From NCBI GenBank assembly GCA_050248735.1, contig JBFWRU010000001.1:620001-684000 (forward strand): a DNA stretch of 64,000 nt, read 5' to 3'. A program made the translations under genes and the position numbers. Of the stretch, positions 33,782 through 42,040 are shown piece by piece. Within the stretch, counting starts at the first letter, position 1. Every line of letters begins with the position of its first letter. The DNA comes from JACKFE01 sp050248735 (lineage in GTDB: Bacteria > Nitrospirota > Nitrospiria > Nitrospirales > UBA8639). The notes below the pieces were generated by a model, which saw only the letters and a list, made by a program, of their open reading frames with translations, ran no database searches and was not told where the DNA came from.

Positions 33782-34145
33782 GGGGAGCGTTCCCCCTCTA
33801 TTCGCGTTTATCTGACGGCTGCCCTTTCTCAACGTCCGCACAGCCATGGGGTTCCGGGTAGAAACAGTGTCTCTGGCCTGACTTCTCTAATTCTGTCTGC
33901 CGGTTTGCCATGGCGAAAGTTCAATCCATAAAGTTGATCCCCACGGTTTCCGAATTAGAGGGCATATTTTTTCCATTCCCATGTGAGCCTCTTCTTCGTA
34001 TGTGGAGATGGGTCCAGAAGATCTGGGATGGCTTTCCCGGCCTTTTGTTTCCGCATCATTAAGCCTTCTCGCATTCGTTAAAAGGGGCCATGGTTGAACC
34101 GCGCCGCGAGAAGCTTTTCTTGAGAAGCCAGAAAGAGAAAGAGCC
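33782..34145. other. 364-bp gap with no supported gene
   Basis: A GC hairpin lies at its left edge (about 33780-33798). An open frame on the minus strand (33887-34156) has no ribosome site and no family resemblance, and I left it out. Nothing else is clear. Confidence 0.5.
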
Positions 34146-34856
34146 ATGATGAGCAAAACAAAGCTTCTGCTGATTGGTTTGCTCGTGGTGATGGGACTGT
34201 CACTCGCCCTGTGTCAGCACTTCTGGTGGCCCTACACTTGGCACCAAAAGATGACGGTGGAAGTGGAGGCTCATGGCCAGGTGTATACGGGGGGGAGTGT
34301 GGTGAAAGTGACCGTGAGTGACAGTGATCCCCTGACGAAGAGGTTGGGTTTCTCCTCACAGTTTGGGGCAAGGGGGGAGGCCGCGTTCGTGGAACTGCCT
34401 GGAAAACGGTACCTGTTTGCTTTGCTGGATGGAGGGCCAGCGGATAGTGGCCCTCAAACCAATGCCCTCAACATCTTTAAAGGTCAATTGCCGCCGAGTG
34501 GTGATGAACGTTTTGCCATCTTGTCCAAGTCTCGCTTCAAGACGGAGATTCCCCCGTCGCATTACCCCCTCTTGGTGACCTTCACAAATATCACCGATCC
34601 TACGACGGTAAAGGTCGTTGATCCGGACAATTTGGCGGAAACGTTCGGGCCAGGGGTGTCCCTTAAACGCATTACCCTGGAAATCACCGACGAGCCGGTG
34701 ACGGAAGGAAAGATTGAACAGGTGTTGGGGTGGTGGCTTGCACAAGGAGTAGATCGGCGAGACCCTCCGCCCTTTCGTGTGCCTAATAACAGTCCTCGTG
34801 GTTGGTATCACATTGGAGTTACAAAATTTATAATGGGCAAGAGGATAGCAGATTAG
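34146..34856 (+). CDS. Membrane-anchored protein of a lipase-associated family
   Basis: The 236-residue protein has one N-terminal membrane segment (about residues 5-22) and a beta-rich extracytoplasmic domain with EVEAHGQVYTGGSVVKVTV, DPDNLAETFGPGVSLKRITL and ITDEPVTEG. I recall the same pattern in proteobacterial proteins of unknown function that sit beside a putative lipase-like gene, which suggests an effector-immunity or enzyme-partner pair (inference). Here the partner seems reduced to the 25-codon frame at 34956. A decayed copy of part of this gene lies at 38671-38755. Confidence 0.6.
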   Translation: MMSKTKLLLIGLLVVMGLSLALCQHFWWPYTWHQKMTVEVEAHGQVYTGGSVVKVTVSDSDPLTKRLGFSSQFGARGEAAFVELPGKRYLFALLDGGPADSGPQTNALNIFKGQLPPSGDERFAILSKSRFKTEIPPSHYPLLVTFTNITDPTTVKVVDPDNLAETFGPGVSLKRITLEITDEPVTEGKIEQVLGWWLAQGVDRRDPPPFRVPNNSPRGWYHIGVTKFIMGKRIAD

Positions 34857-34955
34857 TAAGATTTTCATTCTGAAAATTAATTCCAAGTCTAACGTTTTTT
34901 AAAAAACAGACCAAGGGCAATTAATATTTATTGAAAAAATTAGGGAGAAACAGAG

Positions 34956-35033
34956 ATGAGCACCTCACCTGAACTCATGTATGCCATTTTAGCCATGGAT
35001 GCCTACAACCGGAGTAATCTGGCATCTGAGTAA
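34956..35033 (+). pseudogene. 25-codon N-terminal remnant of a lipase-like partner gene
   Basis: A ribosome site (AGGGAG) precedes an ATG encoding a 25-residue peptide that begins MSTSPELMYAILAMDAYNR and then stops at TAA. The start resembles, from memory, the opening of larger alpha/beta-hydrolase-like proteins found next to homologues of the gene at 34146. The rest is missing and the next gene begins six bases later. It is most likely a truncated leftover, though a short peptide might still be made. Confidence 0.45.
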
Positions 35034-35038
35034 TTAAC

Positions 35039-35581
35039 ATGCACAGACGGTCAATAGGTATCAATGTCGGATTTATACATTGGTTGTGTGGTGTTCTCAT
35101 CATCCTGGTGTGGAGTGGCATTTTCCTGACCGATGCCGTCGGCGAACCCATTCGTTTGCCTGGATTCCATTTTTCCGAGCAACCGATTCCCTGTAGGGTT
35201 TATCTAGAGAAGAAGCGTATTCACGAAGAGTCAGGGGAAAAGGGTGGTTCGTACGTATTAGGCTCTTTTTTTCAGGCCGAAGTCCAGGTCGTTAGGAACG
35301 AGTCGAAGACCATTATTTCTCCCCAAGGGTATCCGTGGGAGCAAATGCTGACGATCGTGAGGGTGGTGGAGGTTTTGGAGGGAACAGTCCCTGAACAAGA
35401 ATTTCCTGTCTACTATAGCCAACATTATATTATGCCACCGAGTGAAAAACATTACTTTATATTAGGGAATTTAGGTCGGTCTGAAGATGGGACAAATGTT
35501 TCTTTGGTTAGGGTGGAAGGCAGCTTTACCAAAAAAAAGATGGGTGGTGGGCAACCGTGGAAGGATGGTTTTCGACTTTAG
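35039..35581 (+). CDS. Exported protein of unknown function, 180 aa
   Basis: A signal peptide or membrane anchor (about residues 10-32) precedes a domain with three or four Tyr- and Val-rich strands (MLTIVRVVEVLEGTVPEQEF, HYFILGNLGRSEDG) that looks like a small beta-barrel or OB-like fold. I do not recognise a family. The start lies six bases after the remnant peptide gene. It is followed closely by the interrupted gene at 35631, and all point the same way, so they may share a message. Confidence 0.5.
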   Translation: MHRRSIGINVGFIHWLCGVLIILVWSGIFLTDAVGEPIRLPGFHFSEQPIPCRVYLEKKRIHEESGEKGGSYVLGSFFQAEVQVVRNESKTIISPQGYPWEQMLTIVRVVEVLEGTVPEQEFPVYYSQHYIMPPSEKHYFILGNLGRSEDGTNVSLVRVEGSFTKKKMGGGQPWKDGFRL

Positions 35582-35630
35582 GCAATTGGTTGATAAGGCC
35601 ATTTTCTGCTTGTGAAAACGTCCATTGATT

Positions 35631-36959
35631 ATGGGTATTTTAATGGTTGCACATCACCATTTTATCCGCTTTTTGGGTGCCATAGGGATCATTCTTCTCG
35701 TTGGAAGTTGGTTTTTTCTGTTCAGGGGCGCCAATCTCACACTTGAATTTGATAAGGAAGCATATGTTTTAGGGGAAACCGTCCTCATGCATCTTTGCTT
35801 GACCAATAACACCTTTAGCTCGTTACCCATTCAAGTGAGTGGGGACACCAGACCTCACCGCGATTGGACCTTTAAGGTGACCGGAACCGAAATCAATGGA
35901 CCACGGCTTCCCGATCCCAATATCATTCAACGGTATACACGGAACAGACATCATCGAGAAAGTCCGTGGGTTAACGATTTAGAGATTCAACCCGGCTCAT
36001 GCTGGTGCAGATCTTTGCCACTTCACCGGTATGTGCATATCGACCGAGCAGGATCGTTTCAAATCGAAGCGGTGACGGGTTTTGGCTGGAAAATGAAAGA
36101 TTGGCAATCGGTTCCAACCGCCACCGCACGGATTCAATTTACTTTGCCTTCACCGGAACACGCCAATCGTCTGGTTCAAGAGGCTTTTGCCGAACCACTT
36201 TCAGAGAACTCCATGCGGCTGATTCCGCAGGGAGAAAAGTATCGAGATCCCTACGTAGACTATGGTGCCTTTTCCCATCCTATCTATCTTCATTTACTAA
36301 AATAAAAAGCCGCATTGGGAGATACCCGAGCCTTGGAGGGGATCAGTGCCATCAAAACACCCAAAGCCACTCAGGTGTTATTGGATTTCCTCAATGCCCC
36401 AAATCCGGCCGTCGTCTATTCCGCTTGGTCGGCCGTGTCTCGACGATTGCCTGATCCACATATTCTCAAGACCCTGGCCTCAGGCCATCTTAAACCGGAA
36501 AATAATTTGGCCCATTTCCTCGATCGAAAAGCTGAAATAGATGCGACGTGGCGGCCGGAGTTTATTCCGTTGATTCGCTCCTCTATTCCTGGGTTTTTAA
36601 ACTCTCAGGATGAATCGCTAAGATTATACGCTGCCAGGATTATGAGTTTATTCCCTGACCAAACTGATCTCCCTCTCCTGGCCAAGGCTCTAACCAAAGC
36701 AATTGAGGACTACGACAATATTTCCTCTAGGGCACGCCAAAGGGTCCCTAATTTCCTGGCTGCTGCAGAGTCATTGGCGCAATATCAAGACGTGATACCA
36801 CAAAATCCGCACACGGATGGTGAAATTGCGCTCTATATTCTCGGTGTGAAATGGGCCTATCGAAATACGGGCATAGCCCGAAAAGAAATGGAAGAAAAAA
36901 TCAGGAAGTGGCGAGGCCACCCCTCCGAAGTGATAAGGCAGATTATAGATCGTGAATGA
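35631..36959 (+). pseudogene. Membrane-anchored HEAT-like gene interrupted by one in-frame stop
   Basis: One reading frame runs from 35631 to 36959 and is broken only by a TAA at 36303-36305. Before it are a membrane anchor (about residues 10-30) and a beta-rich domain (LTLEFDKEAYVLGETVLMHL). After it the same frame continues at once with KAALGDTRALEGISAIKTP and a helical HEAT-like region (PKATQVLLDFLNAPNPAVV) to the end. The full product would be about 442 residues. A single base change or a sequence error explains the break. If both halves are expressed they would be separate proteins, but the second half has no ribosome site or good start. Confidence 0.7.
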
Positions 36960-37170
36960 AGATGGACGGTCGTAAGACAGTAGAGGTTCATTTGAAAGGG
37001 TAATTGCCATCTCTCCCCTGCTCCAAAGTCAATTCGACCATACAAATTGGGGAACTTGCTAAAAAAACAAAAACCATGGGCAGGTTTGGAATACGTCACC
37101 AAGAATCTATTTTGTCTTCTCCAGATAAGCAGGGTACAATGTTTTCTGACACGTCTCGGAAAGTATATCC

Positions 37171-37461
37171 ATGAAGCCTTCAACCCCCCTTGATCGTCAA
37201 CGTGCTGAAATTCAAGCTGTCACCACCCGCTATCATGCGGCCAATGTGCGTGTGTTTGGGTCGGTCTTGCACCACACCGATGAGGACGGCAGCGACCTCG
37301 ACCTACTCGTTGATGCGTTGCCCGGAACCACTTTGTTTGACCTGGGCGGGTTGCAAGCCGAACTTGAAGAACTCCTTGGCGTCCCGGTCGATGTCCGGAC
37401 GCCAGGCGATCTTCCGATCAGGTTCCGGGCAAAAGTCCTCACTGAAGCCCTACCGGTATGA
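37171..37461 (+). CDS. mntA: MNT-domain nucleotidyltransferase antitoxin
   Basis: The 96-residue protein has the minimal nucleotidyltransferase pattern, VRVFGSVLHHTDEDGSDLDL, with Gly-Ser and the paired metal-binding Asp residues. In MNT-HEPN systems this antitoxin AMPylates the HEPN toxin near its active site and silences it. The stop overlaps the start of the HEPN frame by four bases (ATGA), the normal layout. Since the toxin gene is frameshifted here, the antitoxin may be an orphan. Confidence 0.85.
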   Translation: MKPSTPLDRQRAEIQAVTTRYHAANVRVFGSVLHHTDEDGSDLDLLVDALPGTTLFDLGGLQAELEELLGVPVDVRTPGDLPIRFRAKVLTEALPV

Positions 37462-37849
37462 ACGAGGCTCGCCTCCATCCAGACGTGGTTGGACACATGG
37501 AACACGCCGCCTCTGATGCCGGCCAATTCCTTGAAGGCATGGACAAGAAGCGTTCCTGGCCGACAAACGCACTCAACAAGCCGTCATTATGAGCCTCGTC
37601 ATCATTGGCGAAGCGGCCACCAATATTATAGAACACTATACGTCGTTTACGGCCAAGTACTCGGAAGTGTCTTGGCGCAGCATGCGGGGAATGCGCAACT
37701 GCCTTGCCCACGGCTACTTTGAAATTGATCTCGAAGTGGTGTGGGAGACGGTGCAGACCGCTTTGCCGGCATTCCTGAAAATTGTTCCTTCTCTGCGTGA
37801 AGACACAGATCCTGGTCCTTCCATTCCATCGAGGACAGATTCCCGATAA
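37458..37849 (+). pseudogene. hepT: HEPN-domain toxin gene (hepT-like) with a frameshift
   Basis: From the ATG at 37458 the frame encodes MNEARLHPDVVGHMEHAAS and onward to GMDKK, then shifts near 37546-37550. The downstream frame continues with FLADKRTQQAVIMSLVIIGEAA and the RNase motif R-x4-H (RNCLAH) to the stop at 37849. One missing base accounts for it. HEPN toxins of this type are RNases kept silent by the MNT partner. An internal ATG at 37589 could give a shortened protein that keeps the RNase motif, but no ribosome site is evident. Confidence 0.75.
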
Positions 37850-38670
37850 CTGCCAAAGAACAACTCTCAGACGGAAGTACCTTGGTTTCCCGGTTATATA
37901 ACGCGGTCGCTCTTTTTCGTATCAAAATCGGGTCAATTTTCTGTCTGTAAGGTCTGTGAACACATGGATGCGGTCATCCCTCTCCCTTCCCTTAGGGGGC
38001 TTCTGGGCGCATGTGTCGGAGGAAGTAGACACAAAATTGAAAGCGCAACAACAGGCCAAAAACCCCTTTCGCTTGACTCCTCACGAATGGAAGAACGGCA
38101 AGATTCCCTGGCTGCTCGCCGTGTTGGCCGCCTTGATGGCCTTTAGCGAACTATCGGGATTTCCTCTTTAACAAAGGCTGGTCGAAGGAATTCGCCGGAC
38201 CTTAGGGCTTAGTTGGATCATCGGAACAGACTCCCATGGATTGCGGGCACCGAGGTTTATATCCTGTTCCTGTTCCGGTTTTTAGGAAGGGCGGCTTTCC
38301 ATTTGGGCCCATTTTTGACCGAGCCCGAAAGGCTACTGGGTGGCTGGTGTCGATTGGAGTGGGGTATTTAGGTATTCTTTTGGTTCCTTTACTCATCTAT
38401 TTTCTCATCTTTTTTCTATTGTTAGTCAGCTACCTTTTTCTTCACGTTCCCCGGTATTTGTTCCGGTATCTTCATAAATTCCCAACAAGACTCATGCTTC
38501 TAGTTGCCACCGGCTTGGCCATAATCTGCTTCAGTTGGGTTGAAATCTGGCGATACTTCTTATCCAACACCTTTTCAGGGTGATCCATAGTATCCCAGAC
38601 TTTTTAACAGCTCCTTGGAGAGATAGCGGAGATTTCTTCAAATGGTGTGGGAAAGTGTTCTGGGGAAAAA
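37850..38670. other. Decayed region with hydrophobic frame fragments
   Basis: No intact gene is supported. A 71-residue frame (37956-38171) and a 115-residue frame (38236-38583) lie in different frames. The second has two or three strongly hydrophobic segments (LVPLLIYFLIFFLLLVSYLF). They may be pieces of one membrane-protein gene broken by a frameshift near 38170, where shifting by one base would read on into FNKGWSKEFAGP. I do not recognise the family. Confidence 0.4.
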
Positions 38671-38755
38671 TCGGCCAAAGGGGTGTCCTTAAAACGAATC
38701 ACGTTGGAAGCTAACAATGAGCCGATGGCGGAAGGAAAGACAAAGAAGGTGTTGA
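38671..38755 (+). repeat. Degenerate partial copy of the gene at 34146
   Basis: About 85 bases here match 34645-34732 with many substitutions and small indels. Shared blocks include GGGGTGTCC, GAGCCG and GGAAGGAAAGA in the same order. In the intact gene this part encodes FGPGVSLKRITLEITDEPVTEG. Frame is lost here. It is evidence that a second copy of that locus once stood before the gene at 38819. Confidence 0.65.
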
Positions 38756-38818
38756 TGTAGGGGGGGTAAGAAATTTCAATTGGTCCCAGTAAAGAAATTT
38801 TTTACCAGAAGGAAAGTT

Positions 38819-40618
38819 ATGAAGAATGGTGCTTCGGCATATACCAATTTTGACCGCATCCTTCTGTGGTGTTTCATCCTTGGTTTTTTGACAATTTTTA
38901 TACCTCAACTTCCCTTAGTGTTTCTTATTACTATAATCGGGGCTCCCCTTGGCATCCTACTTATCTTTGCTCCTCCCCTGTTCTGTTTGCTCCTGACCAT
39001 TCGTGTATTTAAAGCGATCTTTCCTCGGGTGCACTTTGGTATTCATGGGGTCTTGGGAATTGGTCTCTTTTTCCTCATCCCTTGGATCCTGAATTTCCCA
39101 GTTCATCAGGAAGTGGCCCACTTACAACGCCAAGATAATACAAAACCCTCCACCTTAGAACTGCCTCGTTCTTTGGGGCTGATCCAGCAAAACCTCGGAG
39201 ATGAATTGAAAAAAAAGGCCAATTGTGAAGAACTCTGTCTACGTCTGCTTTTGAATGGTTCGGTGGATACTTTTCTTGAGCAGGGCCTAAATTCCAACAG
39301 TATTGAAATCACCCCGGAGACTCCCGTTACCCGCTATTGGATCGAATCTCGAAAAAACTGTCCTGAGAGGGATATTTCGAATAAGCGGACCCTTCGAACA
39401 GAATTTGCTGACGGTCAAATAATTGCCTACTCCGCGGATATTATGCGAGACCGCATAGGGGAAGGTCAGTGTCTCTTGTCTGAACCAGCCACAGTGTCCG
39501 TCGCTTCTATGGTCATCTTTATGCGGAAAATACCTCCAACTAAAGAAAGTAACATCCATGAAATATCACGAATCTCCGCCTATAAAGTACACGAAAACAG
39601 ATTGGAAGAGGTGTACCGAGCCACCGAAGTGAAAGCGGAGCGCTATGCTCCCTTTCTCTTGTTAGGGTTTTTAAAATATAAAGCAGAATTCCAATCTTCC
39701 GTTCAATTAGTTGCAAAAGGCCGAACAACCTTCGGATCGGTCAGCCTTGAAACCCTATTAGAAAAAGCCCATGTCAATTTAGATATTGCAAGTGTACCCG
39801 AACCAGATTACTCAAAGAATCTAAGAACGGGTTTGCCGGATGGGACCTCCTACCCCAATGACCCGAAGTTAGTGGATCCTGGCCTCTTGTTTAAAGACAT
39901 TAAAACCATCGGGTATGCAAACTCAGCCGATATCGAGCTCGTGACTGCTCTTCTTTATGATTCAAGATTTACGGCCATGGAAGATCTGCCCGATGTCATC
40001 CCCCATCTAGTGAAGGCTTCCTCGGATAATGGGGCGGGTCTGGCCATAGCGTTATTAGAACGCCTACAAAGCCAAAATCCAGAAATACAAGTATATTCGA
40101 AGAGGTTCAAGGGTTCATATTATCTTCTTGGAAAAATTGGAGAGGCTATTCGAGCGTTACCTGAACGTTCATTAGGGAAGGCCCTCCCGACACTTATTCA
40201 CCTTTCAAAAGATTCTAAAAAAAGGGCTATCGCCTCAGCTGCCCTAACCCATCTCGGAGATTTTGGACAACCTGGGGTGGAAGCGTTAATGTGGCTTCTT
40301 GAAGAGAACCAGAAGGATACGGGAATAAGTCCAACCCAAAAAAATCAAGTATTCCATGTGGGGATGATCGGACTTTGTCGAGCAGGACGATCGGCCGAAT
40401 TTGTGGGGATGCCGCTAATTGAGGGGGTAATCAAGGAGCGGGTACAAAAGAAAAAATATTTGGATAGCACTAATAAATTGATTATTCGTACCTTAACACG
40501 AATGAGGGTACCCCCGGATGATATTTGGACCCTGTATAGATTACCGGGCATTGAAAGGGAGCAGGTAAATGAGGTCGTGGAAAACACCTCGGAGAATAAG
40601 GAGGAAAGTTGTCGATAG
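38819..40618 (+). CDS. Membrane protein with HEAT-like C-terminal part, unknown function
   Basis: The 599-residue protein has two or three N-terminal membrane segments (about 10-85), then a soluble part. The C-terminal third has paired helices (GKALPTLIHLSKDSKKRAI, ALTHLGDFGQPGVEALMWLL) typical of HEAT-like repeats. The general plan, membrane anchor plus HEAT-like helices, resembles the broken gene at 35631. I know no family name. The ATG at 38819 is preferred because AGAAGGAAAG precedes it. The longer frame from 38780 runs through that site. Codon use is more AT-rich than in the flanking housekeeping genes. Confidence 0.6.
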   Translation: MKNGASAYTNFDRILLWCFILGFLTIFIPQLPLVFLITIIGAPLGILLIFAPPLFCLLLTIRVFKAIFPRVHFGIHGVLGIGLFFLIPWILNFPVHQEVAHLQRQDNTKPSTLELPRSLGLIQQNLGDELKKKANCEELCLRLLLNGSVDTFLEQGLNSNSIEITPETPVTRYWIESRKNCPERDISNKRTLRTEFADGQIIAYSADIMRDRIGEGQCLLSEPATVSVASMVIFMRKIPPTKESNIHEISRISAYKVHENRLEEVYRATEVKAERYAPFLLLGFLKYKAEFQSSVQLVAKGRTTFGSVSLETLLEKAHVNLDIASVPEPDYSKNLRTGLPDGTSYPNDPKLVDPGLLFKDIKTIGYANSADIELVTALLYDSRFTAMEDLPDVIPHLVKASSDNGAGLAIALLERLQSQNPEIQVYSKRFKGSYYLLGKIGEAIRALPERSLGKALPTLIHLSKDSKKRAIASAALTHLGDFGQPGVEALMWLLEENQKDTGISPTQKNQVFHVGMIGLCRAGRSAEFVGMPLIEGVIKERVQKKKYLDSTNKLIIRTLTRMRVPPDDIWTLYRLPGIEREQVNEVVENTSENKEESCR

Positions 40619-40750
40619 TCATGAGGTCTTGCCTCACGATTGGCTCAAATTAGTTGCTGGTTAAGGGGTGTGTTAAAATTTGTGTTATTGTTGCTCTCAC
40701 CTCGGGCTTTAACGGCATGGCCCTCGCAGTGAAGATTTTCCCCTCGAGTT

Positions 40751-40779
40751 TGACAACCGACCTTTCGTCTGATAAAAAA
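40751..40779 (+). promoter_or_regulatory. Sigma70-like promoter upstream of nirC
   Basis: TTGACA (40751-40756) and TAAAAA (40774-40779) are 17 bases apart. The -10 matches four of six consensus bases. A transcript starting near 40786 would pass through two intrinsic terminators (40841-40878 and 41008-41072) before reaching nirC at 41097. Confidence 0.45.
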
Positions 40780-40840
40780 TAGAGTCAGGTAACGATGTTG
40801 TTGCCCGTGTTTTCACAAAGACGTACTCGTGGACAATTGG

Positions 40841-40878
40841 CGTCCATTTCCCCGGAACGGGAATGGGCGTTTTTTTTT
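40841..40878 (+). terminator. Intrinsic terminator in the nirC leader region
   Basis: CGTCCATTTCCC pairs with GGGAATGGGCG (one bulge, one wobble) around a six-base loop, followed by nine T. It is a clear rho-independent terminator on the plus strand. It lies 220 bases after the previous gene and about 55 bases after a predicted transcription start, so it may end a short RNA rather than the upstream gene. Confidence 0.75.
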
Positions 40879-41007
40879 ACTCCGACCAAGAAGAAGAGGA
40901 TCATTTGTTTTGAATTTGTTGGCCGATGGGTCGGTCAATGATTGGTATGTGAGTAGGGTGTAAGCACCATTCTTCAAGGAAAGAAGGGTGGTAAGAGCAT
41001 GGCAAGG

Positions 41008-41072
41008 GCGCCACTGCGATGACGAGGCTGACTAACACGGCCTGGGTCATTGCCAGTTGGCGCTTTTTTTTT
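41008..41072 (+). terminator. Terminator hairpin directly before nirC, possible attenuator
   Basis: GCGCCACTGCGATGAC pairs with GTCATTGCCAGTTGGCGC (two one-base bulges) and is followed by nine T at 41064-41072. The ribosome site and ATG of nirC come 10-24 bases later. A terminator in this place would stop leader transcription unless the hairpin is prevented from forming, which suggests conditional read-through. No antiterminator partner was worked out. Confidence 0.7.
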
Positions 41073-41096
41073 GAGAAAAAACGGAAGGGGACTGCC

Positions 41097-41993
41097 ATGT
41101 ATACGGCTGATGTAGAACGAATGGTGGAAATGTCAAAAAAGAAAGCGGGATATCTTCGCTCCAATCCGATGGGATATCTCCTGCTTTCGGCGATGGCGGG
41201 AATTTACCTGGGTTTTGGGATCTGTTTGATCTTCAGTGTGGGGGCGCCGTTCTGGGCGGACGGATCAGCCGGATTTAAGCTGGTCATGGGCACGTCCTTC
41301 GGCATTGCGCTGACCCTGGTGATTTTTGCGGGGTCGGAGTTGTTCACGGGAAATAATATGGTTTGTGCGATGGGGACCATGGCGAGGGCCATTACCGTGA
41401 AACAGATGGGGCAAATTTTTTTCTATTCATTTGTGGGCAATCTTCTAGGGTCGTTGGGCGTGGCCTGGCTTATCGCGCAAGCGGGAGTCGTAGGGCATGC
41501 CCCGCAAAGCGATCTGCTGCTCAAGGTGGCGGCGGGAAAAATGAACGGGCCGGCCTGGGAATTGTTTGTCCGGGGAATCCTGTGCAATTGGTTGGTGTGT
41601 TTGGCCGTATGGATGGCGGCGCGTACGACCAATGATGCGGCAAAAATTCTGCTGATCTTTTGGTGTCTGTTTGCCTTTGTGGGAAGCGGCTTTGAACATA
41701 GCATTGCCAACCAATCGATCCTGGGACTTGCCTTGTTTCTCCCTCATGGACCCGAGGTTTCTTGGATGGGATTGGCCTGGAACCAGCTCTGGGTGGTCTT
41801 AGGCAATGTGGTGGGCGGAGGAGTTTTTGTGGGTGGCGCCTATTGGTTGTGCAATCCGGTAAGGGCGAAGGCCTCAGTCCTGGAAAAAGTCGCCGACGCC
41901 ATTTCCGCTGAATCTCCTCGGATCGCGGCAGCTTCGACCTCAGCAGATGTGAAGGGCAACCCGTTGATGGTGGGGGCTGATCGGGGTGCGTAA
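41097..41993 (+). CDS. nirC: Formate/nitrite-family channel, nitrite transporter NirC
   Basis: The 298-residue membrane protein has six hydrophobic segments and FNT-family motifs: SNPMGYLLLSAMAGIYLGFG near the start, AGSELFTGNNM, LCNWLVCLAVWMA, and GSGFEHSIANQ. The ATG at 41097 aligns with the NirC N-terminus and has GGAAGGGG before it. An in-frame ATG at 41019 would add 26 residues translated from the terminator stem and is less likely. It is 47 bases from nirA, so the pair imports nitrite and reduces it to ammonium for assimilation. Confidence 0.93.
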   Translation: MYTADVERMVEMSKKKAGYLRSNPMGYLLLSAMAGIYLGFGICLIFSVGAPFWADGSAGFKLVMGTSFGIALTLVIFAGSELFTGNNMVCAMGTMARAITVKQMGQIFFYSFVGNLLGSLGVAWLIAQAGVVGHAPQSDLLLKVAAGKMNGPAWELFVRGILCNWLVCLAVWMAARTTNDAAKILLIFWCLFAFVGSGFEHSIANQSILGLALFLPHGPEVSWMGLAWNQLWVVLGNVVGGGVFVGGAYWLCNPVRAKASVLEKVADAISAESPRIAAASTSADVKGNPLMVGADRGA

Positions 41994-42040
41994 AACAGGG
42001 TATCCGACCGGTGAGGCTATGACGGAATCAAGAAAGGACG

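Noticed and set aside
33887..34156. 89-codon minus-strand frame in the gap before 34146
   Set aside because: No ribosome site, no recognisable pattern, and it overlaps the start of a better-supported gene.
41019..41096. N-terminal extension of NirC by 26 residues from an upstream in-frame ATG
   Set aside because: The extra residues would be encoded by a terminator stem and its T run, the family N-terminus matches the ATG at 41097, and that ATG has its own GGAAGGGG site.
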